NCBI RefSeq assembly: GCF_004127445.1
Contig: NZ_QEXM01000043.1
Span: forward strand, 682,001 to 746,000
Direction: 5' to 3'
Length of the DNA stretch: 64,000 nt
Source of the DNA: Streptomyces alfalfae
GTDB lineage: Bacteria; Actinomycetota; Actinomycetes; Streptomycetales; Streptomycetaceae
Positions within the stretch are counted from its first letter, which is position 1. Every line of letters starts with the position of its first letter. Below the pieces are notes generated by a model, which saw only the letters and a program-made list of their open reading frames with translations, ran no database searches and was not told the origin of the DNA. This document shows positions 32,194 through 40,494 of the stretch, piece by piece. The translations under genes and the position numbers were made by a program.

Positions 32194-32325
32194 GGTGCCT
32201 ACTCCCAAGGTTCACAGGGGCACCCGCGCGAGTGGCGGGATTTGGGATGGTGCATTGGCTGCACGACCCGGGGGACGGCCCGAGACGAACGACGCTCCCA
32301 CGTGGGGAGGGGAGCCCGACTCCGG

Positions 32326-32372
32326 GCGGTGCGGGCGGGGAAGTGTGACGTTCCGGGGTTCGCCCGCACCGC
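32326..32372 (-). other. Inverted repeat in the leader of the purine permease gene
   Basis: GCGGTGCGGGCG at 32326-32337 and CGCCCGCACCGC at 32361-32372 form a perfect 12-base-pair stem around a 23-base loop. It lies between the dehydrogenase terminator hairpin and the permease start, so it could be a second terminator element or a leader structure. Confidence 0.5.
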
Positions 32373-32396
32373 TCGGAGAGCTTGGAGAGGGGGGAC

Positions 32397-32419
32397 GGCC
32401 GGGGTGCTCCACCCCGGCC
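32397..32419 (-). terminator. Hairpin after the xanthine dehydrogenase large subunit gene
   Basis: GGCCGGGGTG and CACCCCGGCC form a perfect 10-base-pair stem with a 3-base loop, 6 bases beyond the stop codon at 32426. It is a probable terminator or mRNA 3' end stabiliser of the three-gene dehydrogenase transcript. Confidence 0.7.
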
Positions 32420-32425
32420 GGCGCC

Positions 32426-34807
32426 CTACATGCCGGTGAGGTGCTCGGGGCGTACCGGCGTCTTGTTCAGCTCCAGACCCGTCGCGTTCCGGATCGCCGC
32501 GAGGACGGCCGGGGTCGACGAGAGGGTCGGGGCCTCGCCGATGCCGCGCAGCCCGTACGGGGCGTGGTCGTCGGCGAGTTCGAGCACGTCGACCGGGATG
32601 GTCGGCGTGTCGAGGATGGTGGGGATCAGGTAGTCCGTGAAGGAGGGGTTCCTGACCTTCGCGGTCCTCGGGTCGACGATGATCTCCTCCATGACGGCGA
32701 CCCCCAGGCCCTGGGTGGTGCCGCCCTGGATCTGGCCGACCACGGACAGCGGGTTGAGCGCCTTGCCGACGTCCTGGGCGCAGGCCAGTTCGATGACCTT
32801 GACCAGGCCCAGCTCGGTGTCGACCTCGACGACCGCGCGGTGCGCGGCGAAGGAGTACTGGACGTGGCCGTCGCCCTGCCCGGTCACGAGGTCGAAGGCG
32901 ACGGTGGGGCGGTGGCGCCACTCGGCCTCGATCTCGACGCTCTCGTCCTCCAGGACGTCGACCAGGTCGCCGAGGACCTCGCCGCCGTCGGTGACGACCT
33001 TGCCGCCCTCCAGGACCAGCTCGGCGGTGGCCCACGCGGGGTGGTAGGAGCCGAACTTGCGGCGGCCGATCTCCAGGACCTTCTCGCGCACCAGCTCGCA
33101 GGAGTTCTTGACGGCGCCGCCGGTGACGTACGTCTGGCGCGAGGCGGACGTGGAACCCGCGCTGCCCACCTGGGTGTCGGCCGGGTGGATGGTCACCTGC
33201 GTGACGCCCAGCTCGGTCCGCGCGATCTGCGCGTGGACGGTGACGCCGCCCTGCCCGACCTCGGCCATGGCCGTGTGCACGGTCGCGACGGGCTCGCCGT
33301 TGATGACCTGCATGCGCACCTTGGCGGTGGAGTAGTCGTCAAAGCCCTCGGAGAAGCCGACGTTCTTGATGCCGACCGCGTAGCCCACACCGCGGACGAC
33401 GCCTTCGCCGTGCGTGGTGTTGGACAGGCCGCCGGGCAGCTGGCGCACGTCGGCGCCCTCGCTGGACTCCCACTGGCGCTCGGGCGGCAGCGGGCGGGCC
33501 TTGACGCGGCGCAGGATCTCGGCGACCGGGGCCGGCGAGTCGACGCGCTGCCCGGTCGGCAGGAGCGTGCCCTGCTCCATGGCGTTGAGCTGCCGCAGCT
33601 CGACGGGGTCCATGCCCAGCTTCGCGGCCAGCTTGTCCATCTGCGCCTCGTAGGCGAAGCACGCCTGCACGGCGCCGAAGCCGCGCATGGCGCCGCAGGG
33701 CGGGTTGTTGCTGTAGAGCGCGATGGCCTCGATGTCGACGTCGTCGATCACGTACGGGCCGACCGACAGCGAGGCGGCGTTGCCGACCACGGCCGGGGAG
33801 GCCGACGCGTAGGCGCCGCCGTCCAGGACGATCTTGCACTTCATGTGTGTGAGCTTGCCGTCCCTGGTGGCGCCGTGCTCGTAGTGGAGCTTCGCCGGGT
33901 GGCGGTGCACATGGCCGAAGAAGGACTCGAAGCGGTTGTAGACGATCTTGACGGGCTTGCCGGTGCGCAGCGCCAGGAGGCAGGCGTGGATCTGCATCGA
34001 GATGTCCTCGCGCCCGCCGAAGGCGCCGCCGACGCCGGAGAGCGTCATGCGCACCTTCTCCTCGGGCAGGCCGAGGACGGGAGCGATCTGCTTGAGGTCC
34101 GAGTGCAGCCACTGGGTGGCGACGTACAGCTCCACGCCGCCGTCCTCGGACGGCACGGCGAGGCCGGACTCCGGGCCGAGGAAGGCCTGGTCCTGCATGC
34201 CGAAGGTGTACTCGCCCGTGACGATGACGTCGGCCTTCTCGGCGGCCTCGGCGGCGTCGCCGCGGATGATCGGCTGGCGGTGCACGATGTTGGGGTGCGG
34301 GACGTGGCCGATGTGGTGGTCGTCGCGGCCCTCGTGGACGAGCACGGCGTCGGGAGCGGTCGCCGAGGCCTCGTCGGTGATGAGGGGCAGCTCCTTGTAC
34401 TCGATCCGGATCTTGGCGGCGGCACGGCGCGCGGTCTCCGGGTGGTCGGCGGCCACGATGGCGACCGGCTCGCCGTGGTGGCGGACCTTGCCGTGGGCGA
34501 GCACCGGGGTGTCCTGGATCTCCAGGCCGTAGTTCTTCATCGGGGCCGGCAGGTCGTCGTACGTCATGACCGCGTAGACGCCGTCCATGGCCAGGGCCTC
34601 GGCGGTGTCGATCGAGACGATCTCGGCGTGCGCGACGGTGCTGCGGAGCGTCTGGCCCCAGAGCATGTCCTCGTGCCACATGTCCGAGGAGTACGCGAAC
34701 TCGCCGGTCACCTTCAGGGTGCCGTCGGGGCGCAGCGTCGACTCGCCGATGCCGCCCTTGGTCTGCGAACCCTGGGTGATCTTGGTGGGGGCTCCGGTCG
34801 TTCCCAT
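32426..34807 (-). CDS. Xanthine dehydrogenase, molybdopterin-binding subunit
   Basis: A 793-residue large subunit of a three-subunit xanthine dehydrogenase, oxidising hypoxanthine/xanthine to urate. GVGGAFGGREDISMQ and CGAMRGFGAVQACFAYE are the molybdopterin contacts, MAEVGQGGVTVHAQIA a further cofactor loop, and GLRGIGEAPT near residue 755 has the catalytic Glu. The N-terminal domain (GEFAYSSDM, LAHGKVRHHGEPVAIVAAD) is the aldehyde oxidase/XDH hammerhead domain. It starts two bases after the FeS subunit stop. The subunit order FAD, FeS, Mo matches bacterial XDH and CODH-like operons. Confidence 0.94.
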   Translation of the reverse strand: MGTTGAPTKITQGSQTKGGIGESTLRPDGTLKVTGEFAYSSDMWHEDMLWGQTLRSTVAHAEIVSIDTAEALAMDGVYAVMTYDDLPAPMKNYGLEIQDTPVLAHGKVRHHGEPVAIVAADHPETARRAAAKIRIEYKELPLITDEASATAPDAVLVHEGRDDHHIGHVPHPNIVHRQPIIRGDAAEAAEKADVIVTGEYTFGMQDQAFLGPESGLAVPSEDGGVELYVATQWLHSDLKQIAPVLGLPEEKVRMTLSGVGGAFGGREDISMQIHACLLALRTGKPVKIVYNRFESFFGHVHRHPAKLHYEHGATRDGKLTHMKCKIVLDGGAYASASPAVVGNAASLSVGPYVIDDVDIEAIALYSNNPPCGAMRGFGAVQACFAYEAQMDKLAAKLGMDPVELRQLNAMEQGTLLPTGQRVDSPAPVAEILRRVKARPLPPERQWESSEGADVRQLPGGLSNTTHGEGVVRGVGYAVGIKNVGFSEGFDDYSTAKVRMQVINGEPVATVHTAMAEVGQGGVTVHAQIARTELGVTQVTIHPADTQVGSAGSTSASRQTYVTGGAVKNSCELVREKVLEIGRRKFGSYHPAWATAELVLEGGKVVTDGGEVLGDLVDVLEDESVEIEAEWRHRPTVAFDLVTGQGDGHVQYSFAAHRAVVEVDTELGLVKVIELACAQDVGKALNPLSVVGQIQGGTTQGLGVAVMEEIIVDPRTAKVRNPSFTDYLIPTILDTPTIPVDVLELADDHAPYGLRGIGEAPTLSSTPAVLAAIRNATGLELNKTPVRPEHLTGM

Positions 34808-34809
34808 GA

Positions 34810-35442
34810 TCAGACCACGCCTTCCTGGGGTGCACGGTCCTGGCGTGCGGCCGCGAGGCGCACGGCGTCCAGGATCTTCTCGTAGCCGGTGCAGCGGCAG
34901 AGGTTGCCCGAGAGCGCCTCGCGGATGTCGGCGTCGGTGGGCTGCGGGTTCTTCTCCAGCATCTCGTCGGCCGCGACGAGGAGGCCCGGGGTGCAGAAGC
35001 CGCACTGGACGGCGCCCGCGTCGATGAAGGCCTGCTGGATCGGCGAAAGCGCCGCGCGCGGGGAGGCGCCGCCGCCCTCGCCGGTCGGGGAGCCGGCGGC
35101 CCCGCCGGAGGGGCGGGCCTGCCACTGCCGGGCGTCCTGGAGCGAGGTGCCGCAGGCGCCGGAGGCGCAGCCGCCGTGCTCGTCGCGCTGCCTGGCGAAG
35201 TCGGCGAGCCCCTCGACGGTGACGACGTCGCGGCCCTCCACCTGCCCGGCGGCCACCAGGCACGAGCAGACCGGCACCCCGTCGAGACGGACGGTGCAGG
35301 AGCCGCACTCGCCCTGCTCGCAGGCGTTCTTGGAGCCGGGGAGCCCCATGCGCTCGCGCAGCACGTACAGGAGGGACTCGCCCTCCCAGACGTCGTCCGC
35401 TTCCTGCTGACGGCCGTTGACCGTGAAGTTCACGCGCATCAT
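34810..35442 (-). CDS. Xanthine dehydrogenase, 2Fe-2S subunit, with a Gly-rich insert
   Basis: A 210-residue small subunit. CEQGECGSCTVRLDGVPVCSC binds the first 2Fe-2S cluster (shortened core CEQGECGSC plus the later Cys), and QCGFCTPGLL with LCRCTGYEKI the second. Between the two domains, where most homologues have a short linker, there are roughly 50 residues rich in Gly, Ala, Ser and Arg, with two extra Cys (GGCASGACG). The insert may be a flexible tether specific to this lineage. The start ATG overlaps the FAD-subunit stop by ATGA; a second ATG follows directly. Confidence 0.93.
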   Translation of the reverse strand: MMRVNFTVNGRQQEADDVWEGESLLYVLRERMGLPGSKNACEQGECGSCTVRLDGVPVCSCLVAAGQVEGRDVVTVEGLADFARQRDEHGGCASGACGTSLQDARQWQARPSGGAAGSPTGEGGGASPRAALSPIQQAFIDAGAVQCGFCTPGLLVAADEMLEKNPQPTDADIREALSGNLCRCTGYEKILDAVRLAAARQDRAPQEGVV

Positions 35443-36329
35443 GCGACTCCCTCTGTGCTGCGGCCCGTGCCGCGGTACGACTCCCAGGTCCAGCCCAGCG
35501 TGCGGCGGGCCATGATGCCGACGGCGTGGCGGCGGTAGCTCGCCGTGCCGCGCACGTCGTCGATCGGGTTGGCGGCGCCGGAGGCCAGCTCCGCGAACTG
35601 CTTGGCGACCGAGGGGGTGATGATCTTCTTGCTGTCCCAGAAGCCGCCCTCGTCGAGCGCGGCGTTCAGGAACTCCTCGGCCGCCTTCGCCCGGATGGGG
35701 GTCGGCGCGGCGGAGCCGATGCCGGTCCGCACGGTCCGGGTCTCGGGGTGCAGCGCGATGCCGAAGGCGCACACGGCGATGACCATGGCGTTGCGGGTGC
35801 CGACCTTGGAGTACTGCTGCGGCCCGTCGGCCTTCTTGATGTGGACGGCCCTGATCAGCTCGTCCGCGGCGAGCGCGTTGCGCTTCACGCCGGTGTAGAA
35901 GTGGTCGATGGGGATGCGGCGCGAGCCGCGCACCGACTCCACCTCGACCTCGCAGCCGGCGGCGAGCAGCGCCGGGTGCGCGTCGCCCGCGGGGGACGCG
36001 GTGCCGAGGTTGCCGCCGACGCCGCCGCGGTTGCGGATCTGCGGGGAGGCGACCGTGTGCGAGGCGAGCGCGAGGCCCGGCAGCTCGGCACGGAGTTCCT
36101 CCATGATCCGGGTGTACGGGACGGAGGCGCCGAGCCGGACGGTCTCCTCGCCCACCTCCCACTCGTTCAGCTCGCCGACGCGGTTGAGGTCGAGCAGGTA
36201 CGCGGGGCGGCGGTGGTCGAAGTTGATCTCCACCATGACGTCGGTGCCACCCGCAATCGGCACAGCCGTGGGGTGCTCGGCCTTGGCGGCGAGCGCCTCC
36301 TCCCAGCTGGCAGGGCGAAGGAAGTCCAT
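35439..36329 (-). CDS. Xanthine dehydrogenase, FAD-binding subunit
   Basis: A 296-residue medium subunit (CoxM/XdhB type). PIAGGTDVMVEINFDHRRPA is the first FAD loop; RNRGGVGGNLGTASPAGD is the second, most diagnostic FAD/isoalloxazine loop. The C-terminal domain has KVGTRNAMVIAVCAFGIAL and the final helix region. It passes electrons from the FeS clusters to NAD. It is the first gene of the dehydrogenase operon; its promoter must lie in the 328-base gap shared with the PucR gene. The start has AAGAGAG upstream. Confidence 0.93.
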   Translation of the reverse strand: MDFLRPASWEEALAAKAEHPTAVPIAGGTDVMVEINFDHRRPAYLLDLNRVGELNEWEVGEETVRLGASVPYTRIMEELRAELPGLALASHTVASPQIRNRGGVGGNLGTASPAGDAHPALLAAGCEVEVESVRGSRRIPIDHFYTGVKRNALAADELIRAVHIKKADGPQQYSKVGTRNAMVIAVCAFGIALHPETRTVRTGIGSAAPTPIRAKAAEEFLNAALDEGGFWDSKKIITPSVAKQFAELASGAANPIDDVRGTASYRRHAVGIMARRTLGWTWESYRGTGRSTEGVA

Positions 36330-36657
36330 GAGGCTCTCTTCTTAGTGTCGAGGGTCGTTCGCTGCGAGGGACACCGTTCAGGCCACCGGGCCGTTGGTCC
36401 CTCGACTGCTCGTTCATGTGCTGTTCACGCGGAGTGGGGCAAGTACACAGCCCGGTGCTCCGATGGGGTCAGTCACCGAAACCATGAAGGAGTTGGCTGG
36501 CCACGTCGCGCGTCTTGTAGATTCATATGAAGAACAGGCCTCAGAAACCTCGCGGCATCCCCCGGGAAACCGCAGGCACCCGACGGCGCAGGGCCCCGGC
36601 GTGACAGAGCGCTTTTTCTTGTACACCCCATTCGAGACAGATCGGCGGCGACGACAC
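36330..36657. promoter_or_regulatory. Shared control region between xanthine dehydrogenase operon and PucR gene
   Basis: 328 bases between divergent genes. GTCGAGGG (36347-36354), CGAGGGAC (36365-36372) and GTCCCTCGAC (36397-36406) are related half-sites: the first two pair with the third as inverted repeats, over spacings of 44 and 24 bases. They lie just upstream of the dehydrogenase gene start and are good candidates for PucR or another regulator. TAGATT at 36518-36523 is a possible -10 for the PucR gene. Confidence 0.5.
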
Positions 36658-38397
36658 ATGCGGCTGCGCGCACTCCTTGACACCGACGCGCTGGGCCTGC
36701 GGCTGCTCGGCGGTGAGGACGAACTGGACCGCGCCGTGCGCGGTGTGATGACCACGGACCTGCGGGACCCCAGCCGCTACCTCGCGGGCGGCGAGCTGGT
36801 CCTCACCGGCCTGGCCTGGCGCCGCGACGCCGCGGACAGCGAACCCTTCGTGCGCATCCTCGCCAACGCGGGCGTCGCGGCCCTCGCGGCGGGCGAGGCC
36901 GAGCTGGGCGCGGTCCCCGACGACATCGTGGAGGCCTGCGCCCGGCACCGGCTGCCGCTCTTCGCGGTCAACGAGTCCGTGGCCTTCGCGACCATCACCG
37001 AGCACGTCGTGCGCCAGGTCTCCGGCGAGCGCGCGGGCGACCTCGCGGCCGTCGTCGACCGCCACCGGCGCCTGATGACCTCGGGTCCCACGGGCGGCGG
37101 CCCCGACGTCGTCCTCGACCTGCTCGGCAGCGACCTGGACCTGCGGGCCTGGGTCCTGTCCCCCGCCGGGCGCGCTGTCGCGGGGTCGAGCGCCGGCGGC
37201 GCCACCCTGCCGCGCCCCGTCCGCGCCCGCCTCGCCGCGGAGCACCTGGCCGCCACCCGCACCGGGCGGCGCGGCCCGCACCGGGCGGTGGTGGACGGCG
37301 TGACGTACTCGCTGTTCCCCATCCGGACCAGGGCGGCCCTGACGTCCGTGGAGGCCCGGGCGCGTGGGGCGGCCGGGGCGCGTGACGTGCGCGAGACCGT
37401 CCTCTCCGACTGGATGCTGGCGGTGGAGGCCGACGCGGGCGACTGGCCCGAGGAGCGCCTCGACCTGCTCCAGGGCGTGACCCAGCTCATCGCCGTGGAG
37501 CGCGACCGGCGCGACGCGGCCCGTACCGTGCGCCGCCGCCTGGCCCAGGAGGTCCTGGAACTGGTGCAGACGGGCGCGGCCCCGGCGGAGATCGCCGCCC
37601 GGCTGCGGGTCGCGGCGCCCGTGCTCCTGCCGGGCCTCGGCGCGGCCCCGCACTGGCAGGTCGTGGTGGCCCGCGTGGAGTGGGAGAACGCGGGGATCGA
37701 GGGCGGCCCGGTGGCCCAGTCGCTCCTGGAGGAGATCCTCGTCGACCCGTCCCCCGGCTCCCCGGCCGACGCGAGCGGGGGCGGCTCCCTTCCCGCCGGG
37801 CCCGAGCCCTCCGACCGCATCGCGGTCGCGCACACGGGTGACGAGGCCGTCGCCCTCGTGCCGCTGCCCGCCGTCTCGGCCGAGCACGACGGCTCCGAGA
37901 CCGGCCTGCTCGCCGACTCGCTCCTGGAGGCGGTCCGGGCCCCGCTCTCCGCGGGCCTCGACGGCGACGGCCGCCTCACCCTCGGCGTCAGCGCCTCCGT
38001 GCACTCCGCCGAGGGCCTGCGCGGCGCCCTGGAGGAGGCGCGGCACGCCCGCCGGGTCGCCGCCGCCCGTCCGGGCCGGGTCTGCGCGGCCGGGCACCAG
38101 GAGCTGGCCTCGCACGTCCTGCTGCTGCCGTTCGTGCCGGACGACGTGCGCCGGGCCTTCACCGCGCGCCTCCTGGACCCCCTGCGCGAGTACGACAAGC
38201 GGCACCGGGCCGAGCTGATCCCCACCCTGGAGGCGTTCCTCGACTGCGACGGCTCCTGGACGCGGTGCGCGGCGCGACTGCACCTGCACGTCAACACCCT
38301 GCGCTACCGGGTGGGCCGTATCGAGCAGTTGACGAGCCGTGACCTCTCACGCCTGGAGGACAAGCTCGATTTCTTCCTCGCCCTGCGCATGAGCTGA
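36658..38397 (+). CDS. PucR family transcriptional regulator
   Basis: A 579-residue regulator. The N-terminal PucR domain opens MRLRALLDTDALGLRLLGGE and contains LVLTGLAWRRDA; a GGDEF-like middle region follows; the C-terminal HTH_30 domain has SWTRCAARLHLHVNTLRYRV with the DNA-recognition helix. PucR proteins control purine catabolism genes in response to purines or their breakdown products. It is divergent from the xanthine dehydrogenase operon, its likely target. The ORF stays open for 88 codons upstream of the ATG at 36658, but that stretch is not like the family, whose members start MRLRALL. Confidence 0.92.
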   Translation: MRLRALLDTDALGLRLLGGEDELDRAVRGVMTTDLRDPSRYLAGGELVLTGLAWRRDAADSEPFVRILANAGVAALAAGEAELGAVPDDIVEACARHRLPLFAVNESVAFATITEHVVRQVSGERAGDLAAVVDRHRRLMTSGPTGGGPDVVLDLLGSDLDLRAWVLSPAGRAVAGSSAGGATLPRPVRARLAAEHLAATRTGRRGPHRAVVDGVTYSLFPIRTRAALTSVEARARGAAGARDVRETVLSDWMLAVEADAGDWPEERLDLLQGVTQLIAVERDRRDAARTVRRRLAQEVLELVQTGAAPAEIAARLRVAAPVLLPGLGAAPHWQVVVARVEWENAGIEGGPVAQSLLEEILVDPSPGSPADASGGGSLPAGPEPSDRIAVAHTGDEAVALVPLPAVSAEHDGSETGLLADSLLEAVRAPLSAGLDGDGRLTLGVSASVHSAEGLRGALEEARHARRVAAARPGRVCAAGHQELASHVLLLPFVPDDVRRAFTARLLDPLREYDKRHRAELIPTLEAFLDCDGSWTRCAARLHLHVNTLRYRVGRIEQLTSRDLSRLEDKLDFFLALRMS

Positions 38398-38412
38398 GGA
38401 AAGACCCCGCGA

Positions 38413-38456
38413 ACGGGTCCCGGCGGCCGGACGCGCCCGTCCGCCGGGGCCCGTTT
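38413..38456 (+). terminator. Terminator after the PucR gene
   Basis: AACGGGTCCCGGCGG and CCGCCGGGGCCCGTT form a 15-base-pair stem (one G-T pair) with a 14-base loop, 15 bases past the stop codon, followed by a short T-run. A good intrinsic terminator for this GC content. Confidence 0.82.
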
Positions 38457-38567
38457 CCCGCCCGCCCTTTGTGAAATCTTTCACCCGGCCTCTTGGCCAG
38501 GCGCCGCCATCCATGCTGAGATTCGCCCACGACTCAACAGCTCAATGGTGTGCTCGGGGAGGGCAAC

Positions 38568-39344
38568 GTGGCGCATACCGCCATGTCTGGTACCGGAACG
38601 ACTGCAGGGGACGATCCACTCCAGACCGCGGTATGGCGGCTGCGCTCGCGCGGCTGCTGGACCGACGCGGCAGCCCTCCTGGCGCCGCGGCCCGGAGCCG
38701 GCCCCGCCGTGCAGCGGACGGCGCTCCTCGTCGAGCGCTGCCTGTTCACCGGGGACGGCTGGGGCGAGGCCGAGGACAGCCTCCGTACCGCGGAGGCCCT
38801 GGCCGAGGACGACGACGACCGGGGCGCGGCGGCCTGCGAGCGCGGCCAACTGGCGTACGCGTCCACGGTGTTGGGGGTACGCGACCGGGCCGACGAGGCG
38901 CGTACGGCGCTCGGCAGGGCCGCCGCGCTGCTCGCCCCGAACGCCGCGCGGCGCCCCCTGCTCGACTTCCGCCGGGGCCTCATCGCCGAGCACATCGCCA
39001 ACTCCCCGCAGGCCGCGAAGGCCGCGTACCGCAGGGCCCACGCCGGCGCCACGGCGCACGCCGATCCGCTGCTGCTCTCCTTCACATGGCGGCACCTGGC
39101 CGGGCTCGCCCTGCGCGACGGCGAGCTGGCGGAGGCGCGGCACGGCTTCGCGGAGTCGCTGCGCCTGCGCGAGGAGCTGGGCTACCTAGTCGGCACGGCC
39201 CCGGCGCTCGCCGCCCTCGCCGAGGTGGAGCCCGAGCCGGAGGCCACGCGGCTGCGCGCCGAGGCCACCCGCCTCTTCCGCCTCCTGGGGGGCGTGCCCG
39301 CCTGGCTCTCCCAGCACCTGACGCCGCCGGCCCCCGCGGTCTGA
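38568..39344 (+). CDS. TPR-like helical repeat protein
   Basis: A 258-residue all-alpha protein. Repeated helix pairs such as AVWRLRSRGCWTDAAALLAP, EAEDSLRTAEALAEDDDDRG, EARTALGRAAALLAP and EARHGFAESLRLREELGYLV look like degenerate tetratricopeptide repeats of the kind found in the sensor parts of large regulators. There is no DNA-binding or enzyme domain. The GTG at 38568 has GGGGAGGG upstream and gives a short non-repeat N-terminus. It lies alone between the PucR terminator and a convergent regulator. A protein-binding role is likely; partners unknown. Confidence 0.7.
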   Translation: MAHTAMSGTGTTAGDDPLQTAVWRLRSRGCWTDAAALLAPRPGAGPAVQRTALLVERCLFTGDGWGEAEDSLRTAEALAEDDDDRGAAACERGQLAYASTVLGVRDRADEARTALGRAAALLAPNAARRPLLDFRRGLIAEHIANSPQAAKAAYRRAHAGATAHADPLLLSFTWRHLAGLALRDGELAEARHGFAESLRLREELGYLVGTAPALAALAEVEPEPEATRLRAEATRLFRLLGGVPAWLSQHLTPPAPAV

Positions 39345-39578
39345 GCCGGGGCGGGAGGGGCGGCGCCTTTCGGCTGGGTCCGAGCGGGGCCCGGTGCGTG
39401 CGGCCGCGAGGCGGAGGAGGGTGACGACGCGTTGGAGGCGCCCCCTGTTCGAGCGGAGCCGAGAAATCGGGGGAGTCGGCAACCGACGACAACGCCGATG
39501 GGGGGTCCCCCGTGCCGTTCAGGCGTACGGAAGTGCGTGCCGGACCCCGCGACACCGGGCAGATCCCCACGAACGGCC

Positions 39579-40352
39579 CTAGCCGTGCGCCCCGGTGAAG
39601 TGCTCCCTGACCAGGGACGAGACGACGTCGATGTCCTGGGCGACGAGCGCTTCCAGGAGCGCCGTGTGCTCCGCCGCGTCCGCGACGAGGTCGGCCCTGC
39701 GGCCCGCGACGGGGCCGCTGACCAGGGGCCACTGGGAGCGCCGGTGGAGATCGGCCGCCACCTGGACGAGCTGCCGGTTGCCGTCGAGGGCGAGGACCGC
39801 GCCGTGGAAGGCGCGGTCCGCCTCGGCGTAGCGCGCGAGGTCGCCGTCGGCCGCGGCCGCCACGGTCGCGTCGGCGAGCGGGAGCAGCGCGCTCCAGCGG
39901 GCCGCGGGGACGGTGCGGGCGAGCCGCAGCATCACCGGCACCTCGATCAGGGCCCGCACCTCCGCCAGCTCCCCCAGCTCCCGGGCGCTGTGCAGGACGA
40001 CCCGGAAGCCGCGGTTCGGCACGACCTCCACGGCCCCCTCGCTCGCGAGCTGCTGCATGGCCTCGCGGACGGGGGTCGCGGAGACGCCGAAGCGCTCGCC
40101 GAGCACCGGCGCGGAGTACACCTCGCCGGGCCTGAGCTCACCGCCCACGAGCGCGGCCCGGAGCGCGTCGAGGATCTGCTCCCGCACGGAGTTGCGCCGC
40201 ACCGTCCCGCGCGGCCGGTCCGCCGCGCCGGGCGTGCGCTCTCCCCCCGCGGCCCCGCGGCCCCCGGGCCCCGGCTGCTCCGGCACCCGGACGCGCGCGA
40301 CCCCCACGAGGGGATCCACCTCACGCGCCCCGGCCTGCTCCACCACGTCCAC
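39579..40352 (-). CDS. GntR/FadR-type transcriptional regulator
   Basis: A protein of about 257 residues. An N-terminal tail rich in Gly/Pro/Arg of about 50 residues precedes a winged helix: SVREQILDALRAALVGGELR, then LGERFGVSATPVREAMQQLA with the recognition helix and VVPNRGFRVV as the wing. The C-terminal FCD domain has EVRALIEVPVMLRLA and ADRAFHGAVLALDGN with the His that usually binds a metal. FadR-type members respond to organic acids. The start is one of two close GTGs (40352 or 40346 region). It is divergent from the iron-box gene at 40495. Confidence 0.87.
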   Translation of the reverse strand: MDVVEQAGAREVDPLVGVARVRVPEQPGPGGRGAAGGERTPGAADRPRGTVRRNSVREQILDALRAALVGGELRPGEVYSAPVLGERFGVSATPVREAMQQLASEGAVEVVPNRGFRVVLHSARELGELAEVRALIEVPVMLRLARTVPAARWSALLPLADATVAAAADGDLARYAEADRAFHGAVLALDGNRQLVQVAADLHRRSQWPLVSGPVAGRRADLVADAAEHTALLEALVAQDIDVVSSLVREHFTGAHG

Positions 40353-40448
40353 CCGCGTCCGTTCGCTTCCATTCGCTTCAAGCCACCCACACGTACGAGA
40401 GGCACCCTAGGCGGACACGTCCGCGGTTGAAACCTCGATCATTTCGGG

Positions 40449-40467
40449 TAAGGTAAGGCTTACCTGC
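40449..40467 (+). promoter_or_regulatory. Iron box (DmdR/IdeR-type operator)
   Basis: The 19 bases TAAGGTAAGGCTTACCTGC match the actinobacterial iron-regulator consensus TTAGGTTAGGCTnACCTAA closely, with the AGGTAAGGCTTACCT core almost palindromic. It lies 28 bases before the start of the FhuF-like gene, so iron should repress that gene. Confidence 0.88.
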
Positions 40468-40494
40468 AATCGATCGCGATTCGGTGGTCCCCGC

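Noticed and set aside
32426..35308. One long minus-strand frame suggesting a fusion of the XDH 2Fe-2S and molybdenum subunits
   Set aside because: The part upstream of 34807 is an out-of-frame reading of the 2Fe-2S subunit gene; the real subunit genes are separate, with stop and start two bases apart.
36394..36657. 88-codon upstream extension of the PucR gene
   Set aside because: It covers the shared control region with inverted repeats, and PucR proteins of this type start at MRLRALL.
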